The position numbers and the translations under genes are program-made. A stretch of 64,000 nt of DNA from Pontibacterium granulatum (GTDB lineage Bacteria; Pseudomonadota; Gammaproteobacteria; Pseudomonadales; Balneatricaceae), in assembly GCF_029961155.1 (NCBI RefSeq), contig NZ_JASBRH010000007.1:172323-236322 (forward strand), given 5' to 3'. The notes beneath the pieces were generated by a model. The model was not told where the DNA came from, made no database searches, and was given only the letters and a program-made list of their open reading frames with translations. Within the stretch, counting starts at the first letter, position 1, and each line of letters opens with the position of its first letter. Below are positions 61,705-64,000 of this stretch, piece after piece.

Positions 61705-63708
61705 GTGAACAAACAAGCACTCACCATTGCCGTTGCAATGGCAGTATCCACCATGGCGCAGGCTGCCGATTCGGAGGGCAATCTGGTTATCGAAATCAAC
61801 CGTGGTCTGCCGCAGCTGGAAACCACCGTGCGTGAAACCACCACCGGTGTGCAGGCTTCGCCGGTGTCTGATGGCGGTGAGCTGTTGAAAAGTCTGACCG
61901 GTGTATCCGGTATCCGTATGGGCGGCCGTGCCATCGATCCGGTGATCCGTGGCCAGAAGGAAACCCAACTGAATATCCTTCTCGATGGTGGTTACATCCA
62001 CGGTGGTTGCCCCAACCGTATGGACCCGCCAACCGCATACACCTCGGTTGAAAGCTACGACCGCGTCACCGTAATAAAAGGTAACCGCACCGTGGTCTAC
62101 GGTGGCGGTGGTTCCGGCGGCACCGTGCTGTTTGAACGCGACTGGCCGATGATCGACGAGAAAGGCTACAACGTGGAGCTGGCCGGTAGCTACGAGGGCA
62201 ACGGTGATAAAGGCGAGGTGGGTTTCGATGCCGCGATGGGTGACGATGATACCTACCTGCGCTTTATCGCGCATCATTCCGAAGCGCAGGATTATGTAGA
62301 CGGGAACGGCAATAAGGTGGATGCCGAGTACGAAAGTGATTCCAACGCGCTGCTGGCCGGTATCCGCCTGAGCGAACACACCACTTTGGAAGCAAGCGTC
62401 GAAAAGTCCGGTGAGGAAGACGTGGAATTTCCGGGTGCGATGATGGACAGTCCGTTTGCCGATTCTGAAAGTACCCGTCTCAAGCTGACCCATGATTTCC
62501 GTAGCAGTCCGATACAGTACTTGCGGGTGGACCTGTACCAGTCCAATGTGGATCACTTGATGGAAAATACCACCATGGAAGCGCCGTCGACCTCGGATAC
62601 CAAAGGTTTCCGCGTGCTGCTGGAAGCCAACGCAGCAGATATCGACTGGACCTTTGGTGTGGATACGCAGAACAACGACCGGAATGCCCAGGGCAATATG
62701 GTTTCCAGCGGCGCAGCGGTATTCAGCCACTGGCCGGGTGTGGCGATCGATCAGACCGGTCTGTTTGTTGAAGGCGAAAAAGCGCTGGGTGAAGACGACG
62801 TGCTGAAAGCCGGTCTGCGTTATGACCGAGTGGACGCCAGCGCCAGCCGTGCTAACGAAGCCTTTGGTATGGGTGGCGTGAACACCCCAACCAACCTCTA
62901 CAACCAGAAATATGGCACGACGGATACGGATAGTACCGAAGACAACGTGGGTGGCCTGATCAGCTGGACGCATCGTATCGATGATCAGTACAGCGTGGAA
63001 ACCACGTTCTCCCGCAGTGTGCGCACTGCTGATGCGACCGAGCGTTATATCGCCAAGGCGAACATGATGGGCATGGGTGCCAAATGGGTGGGTAATCCAC
63101 AGATCGAACCGGAGAAGCACCACCAGTTGGAAGTGGCGTTGGCGAGCAACATGGCAGATCTGAACTGGATGCTGAGTGGTTGGTACAACCGTGTGGATGA
63201 CTACATCCTGCGCCAGACCGTCAGCGGCGACGATATCTACCGCAACATTGATGCCGAGCTGTACGGTGTAGAGTTTGAGGTGACCTACCAGCTGAACAGC
63301 AATATCACCCTAGGTAGTTCCCTGGCGTGGCTGCAGGGCAACAATGAAGATGGCGGTACAGACCTGTCCCGTATCTCGCCGCTGGAGCTGACCAACTCCC
63401 TGGATTACGTGCTTAACAACTGGAAAGCCGGGGTTGAGTGGAAGCTGGTGGATGCACAGAACGATGTGTGCCTAAGCGATTCATCCTGTGGTGGTCAGGA
63501 CGTGCGTGCTACGCAGGGGTATGGCCTGGTGAACCTACATGGAGAGTACACACTACCGACGGGTGTGACCGTAGCGATGGGTGTGGATAACCTGTTCGAC
63601 AAGTTCTACACCCTGCACGAAAGCCGCGATTACCTACTGGACAGCGATCCGGTGCAGGTGGCCGAGCCGGGGCGTAATGTGTGGTTGCGTTTGAGTGGTC
63701 GTTTCTGA
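61705..63708 (+). CDS. TonB-dependent receptor, copper-receptor (OprC/NosA) type
   Basis: 667-aa outer-membrane receptor. The signal peptide is MNKQALTIAVAMAVSTMAQA, followed by a plug domain with GGRAIDPVIRG and LNILLDGGYIHGGCPNRMDP. This HGGC/RMDPPTAY region matches TonB-dependent copper receptors. The C-terminal beta-barrel ends in Phe (RLSGRF). It imports a metal or chelate with TonB energy; copper is an inference from family features. The start is GTG with AAGGGG 6 bases upstream. Confidence 0.88.
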   Translation: MNKQALTIAVAMAVSTMAQAADSEGNLVIEINRGLPQLETTVRETTTGVQASPVSDGGELLKSLTGVSGIRMGGRAIDPVIRGQKETQLNILLDGGYIHGGCPNRMDPPTAYTSVESYDRVTVIKGNRTVVYGGGGSGGTVLFERDWPMIDEKGYNVELAGSYEGNGDKGEVGFDAAMGDDDTYLRFIAHHSEAQDYVDGNGNKVDAEYESDSNALLAGIRLSEHTTLEASVEKSGEEDVEFPGAMMDSPFADSESTRLKLTHDFRSSPIQYLRVDLYQSNVDHLMENTTMEAPSTSDTKGFRVLLEANAADIDWTFGVDTQNNDRNAQGNMVSSGAAVFSHWPGVAIDQTGLFVEGEKALGEDDVLKAGLRYDRVDASASRANEAFGMGGVNTPTNLYNQKYGTTDTDSTEDNVGGLISWTHRIDDQYSVETTFSRSVRTADATERYIAKANMMGMGAKWVGNPQIEPEKHHQLEVALASNMADLNWMLSGWYNRVDDYILRQTVSGDDIYRNIDAELYGVEFEVTYQLNSNITLGSSLAWLQGNNEDGGTDLSRISPLELTNSLDYVLNNWKAGVEWKLVDAQNDVCLSDSSCGGQDVRATQGYGLVNLHGEYTLPTGVTVAMGVDNLFDKFYTLHESRDYLLDSDPVQVAEPGRNVWLRLSGRF

Positions 63709-63730
63709 GGTTAAGTCTCTTTCTGTTTTC

Positions 63731-63788
63731 CCGCCCCAACGGCGCCGTTCCTTTCCTCTCTCATCGTTCGGGGCGGTTCCGTTTTTTT
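63731..63788 (+). terminator. Terminator after the TonB receptor
   Basis: CCGCCCC (63731-63737) pairs with GGGGCGG (63770-63776), enclosing the perfect palindrome AACGGCGCCGTT (63738-63749). A T-run follows at 63782-63788. Confidence 0.65.
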
Positions 63789-63808
63789 CTTTTCTTCTTT
63801 GCATACCC

Positions 63809-63844
63809 GATGTGTTGGGCAACGCGTTGCGTTGGCCAACCTAC
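63809..63844. repeat. Second copy of the GTTGGGC/GCCAAC intergenic repeat
   Basis: Nearly identical to 1895-1930: starts GATGTGTTGGGCAACGCG and ends GTTGGCCAACCTAC. Confidence 0.75.
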
Positions 63845-63857
63845 AAATGTTTATTCT

Positions 63858-63881
63858 GTAGCAGCCCGCTCCGAGGGCGAC
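63858..63881. repeat. Second copy of the GTAGCAGCCCGCT repeat
   Basis: GTAGCAGCCCGCTCCGAGGG plus four bases, one mismatch from 52241-52264. The following stretch ends with GCTGCTACAA-like CTGCTACAAAGG near 63920, the inverted counterpart of TGTAGCAG. Confidence 0.7.
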
Positions 63882-63973
63882 CTCGTTCGGAGGATGGTCG
63901 GCACTCAAAGGGTTTAAACGCCTGCTACAAAGGTGCTTCTTACGGTTCGTAGGTCAGCCATCGCGAAGCGATG

Positions 63974-64000
63974 CCTGACGTGTTGGGCACCGCGTTGCGG
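63974..64000. repeat. Partial third GTTGGGC repeat at window edge
   Basis: ACGTGTTGGGCACCGCGTTG resembles the start of the copies at 1895 and 63809 and is cut by the window end. Confidence 0.5.

Overview
The window is chromosomal DNA of a Gram-negative gammaproteobacterium. The rnd-ycgL-ycgN order, a two-subunit pyruvate carboxylase with a divergent LysR gene, Mqo, HrpB, RNase R, outer-membrane porins and a TonB receptor all fit. The many organic-acid transporters (TRAP-TAXI, tripartite tricarboxylate) and signalling genes suggest a heterotrophic, motile, probably marine member of the Oceanospirillales or Pseudomonadales. This placement is an inference from gene content. No rRNA, tRNA, CRISPR array, insertion sequence or complete prophage was seen.

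Layout. 1-5.5 kb: RNase D (cut by the window edge), YcgL, YcgN, a PhnD-like binding protein and the helicase HrpB. 5.5-14.7 kb: a chemoreceptor behind a sigma-28 promoter, then a DctB/DctD-like two-component pair followed by three copies of a putative DctD site, a sigma-54 promoter and a TAXI-type TRAP transporter. 14.7-21 kb: a diguanylate cyclase, a long gene-poor stretch with one tiny ORF, Mqo, a DUF4389 protein and a di-haem peroxidase behind an FNR-type promoter. 21-28 kb: a tctCBA-porin cluster, divergent from a CitA/CitB-like two-component system. 28-40 kb: a permease/thiol-redox pair, a thioesterase, two GGDEF-EAL proteins, a TrhA-like membrane protein, and an HxlR regulator divergent from a flavin reductase and a DszC/SfnC-like flavoenzyme. 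40-47 kb: carbonic anhydrase, PycB, PycA, divergent PycR-like regulator, and RNase R. 48-54 kb: an OmpR/HK pair followed by a secreted protein with a calcium-loop-like motif behind four tandem 11-bp repeats; a LysE exporter, an AraC regulator and a degenerate histidine kinase. 54-64 kb: an SDR, a HlyU-family protein, an AT-rich reverse-transcriptase/membrane-protein island, GcvP and a TonB-dependent receptor of the copper (OprC/NosA) type.

The strongest candidate for an undescribed system is the AT-rich island at 55.2-58.3 kb. It holds a reverse transcriptase of the UG/Abi (DRT, defence-associated) kind with intact catalytic aspartates and a highly acidic C-terminal tail. A polytopic membrane protein of unknown family follows on the same strand, and about 420 bp of non-coding DNA precedes it. 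It sits between ordinary housekeeping genes of clearly higher GC.

A second theme is transport and anaplerosis under local control. Each organic-acid transporter lies next to its own two-component system, and several operator-like palindromes can be read directly between regulator and target. Palindromic intergenic repeats of several families are scattered through the window.
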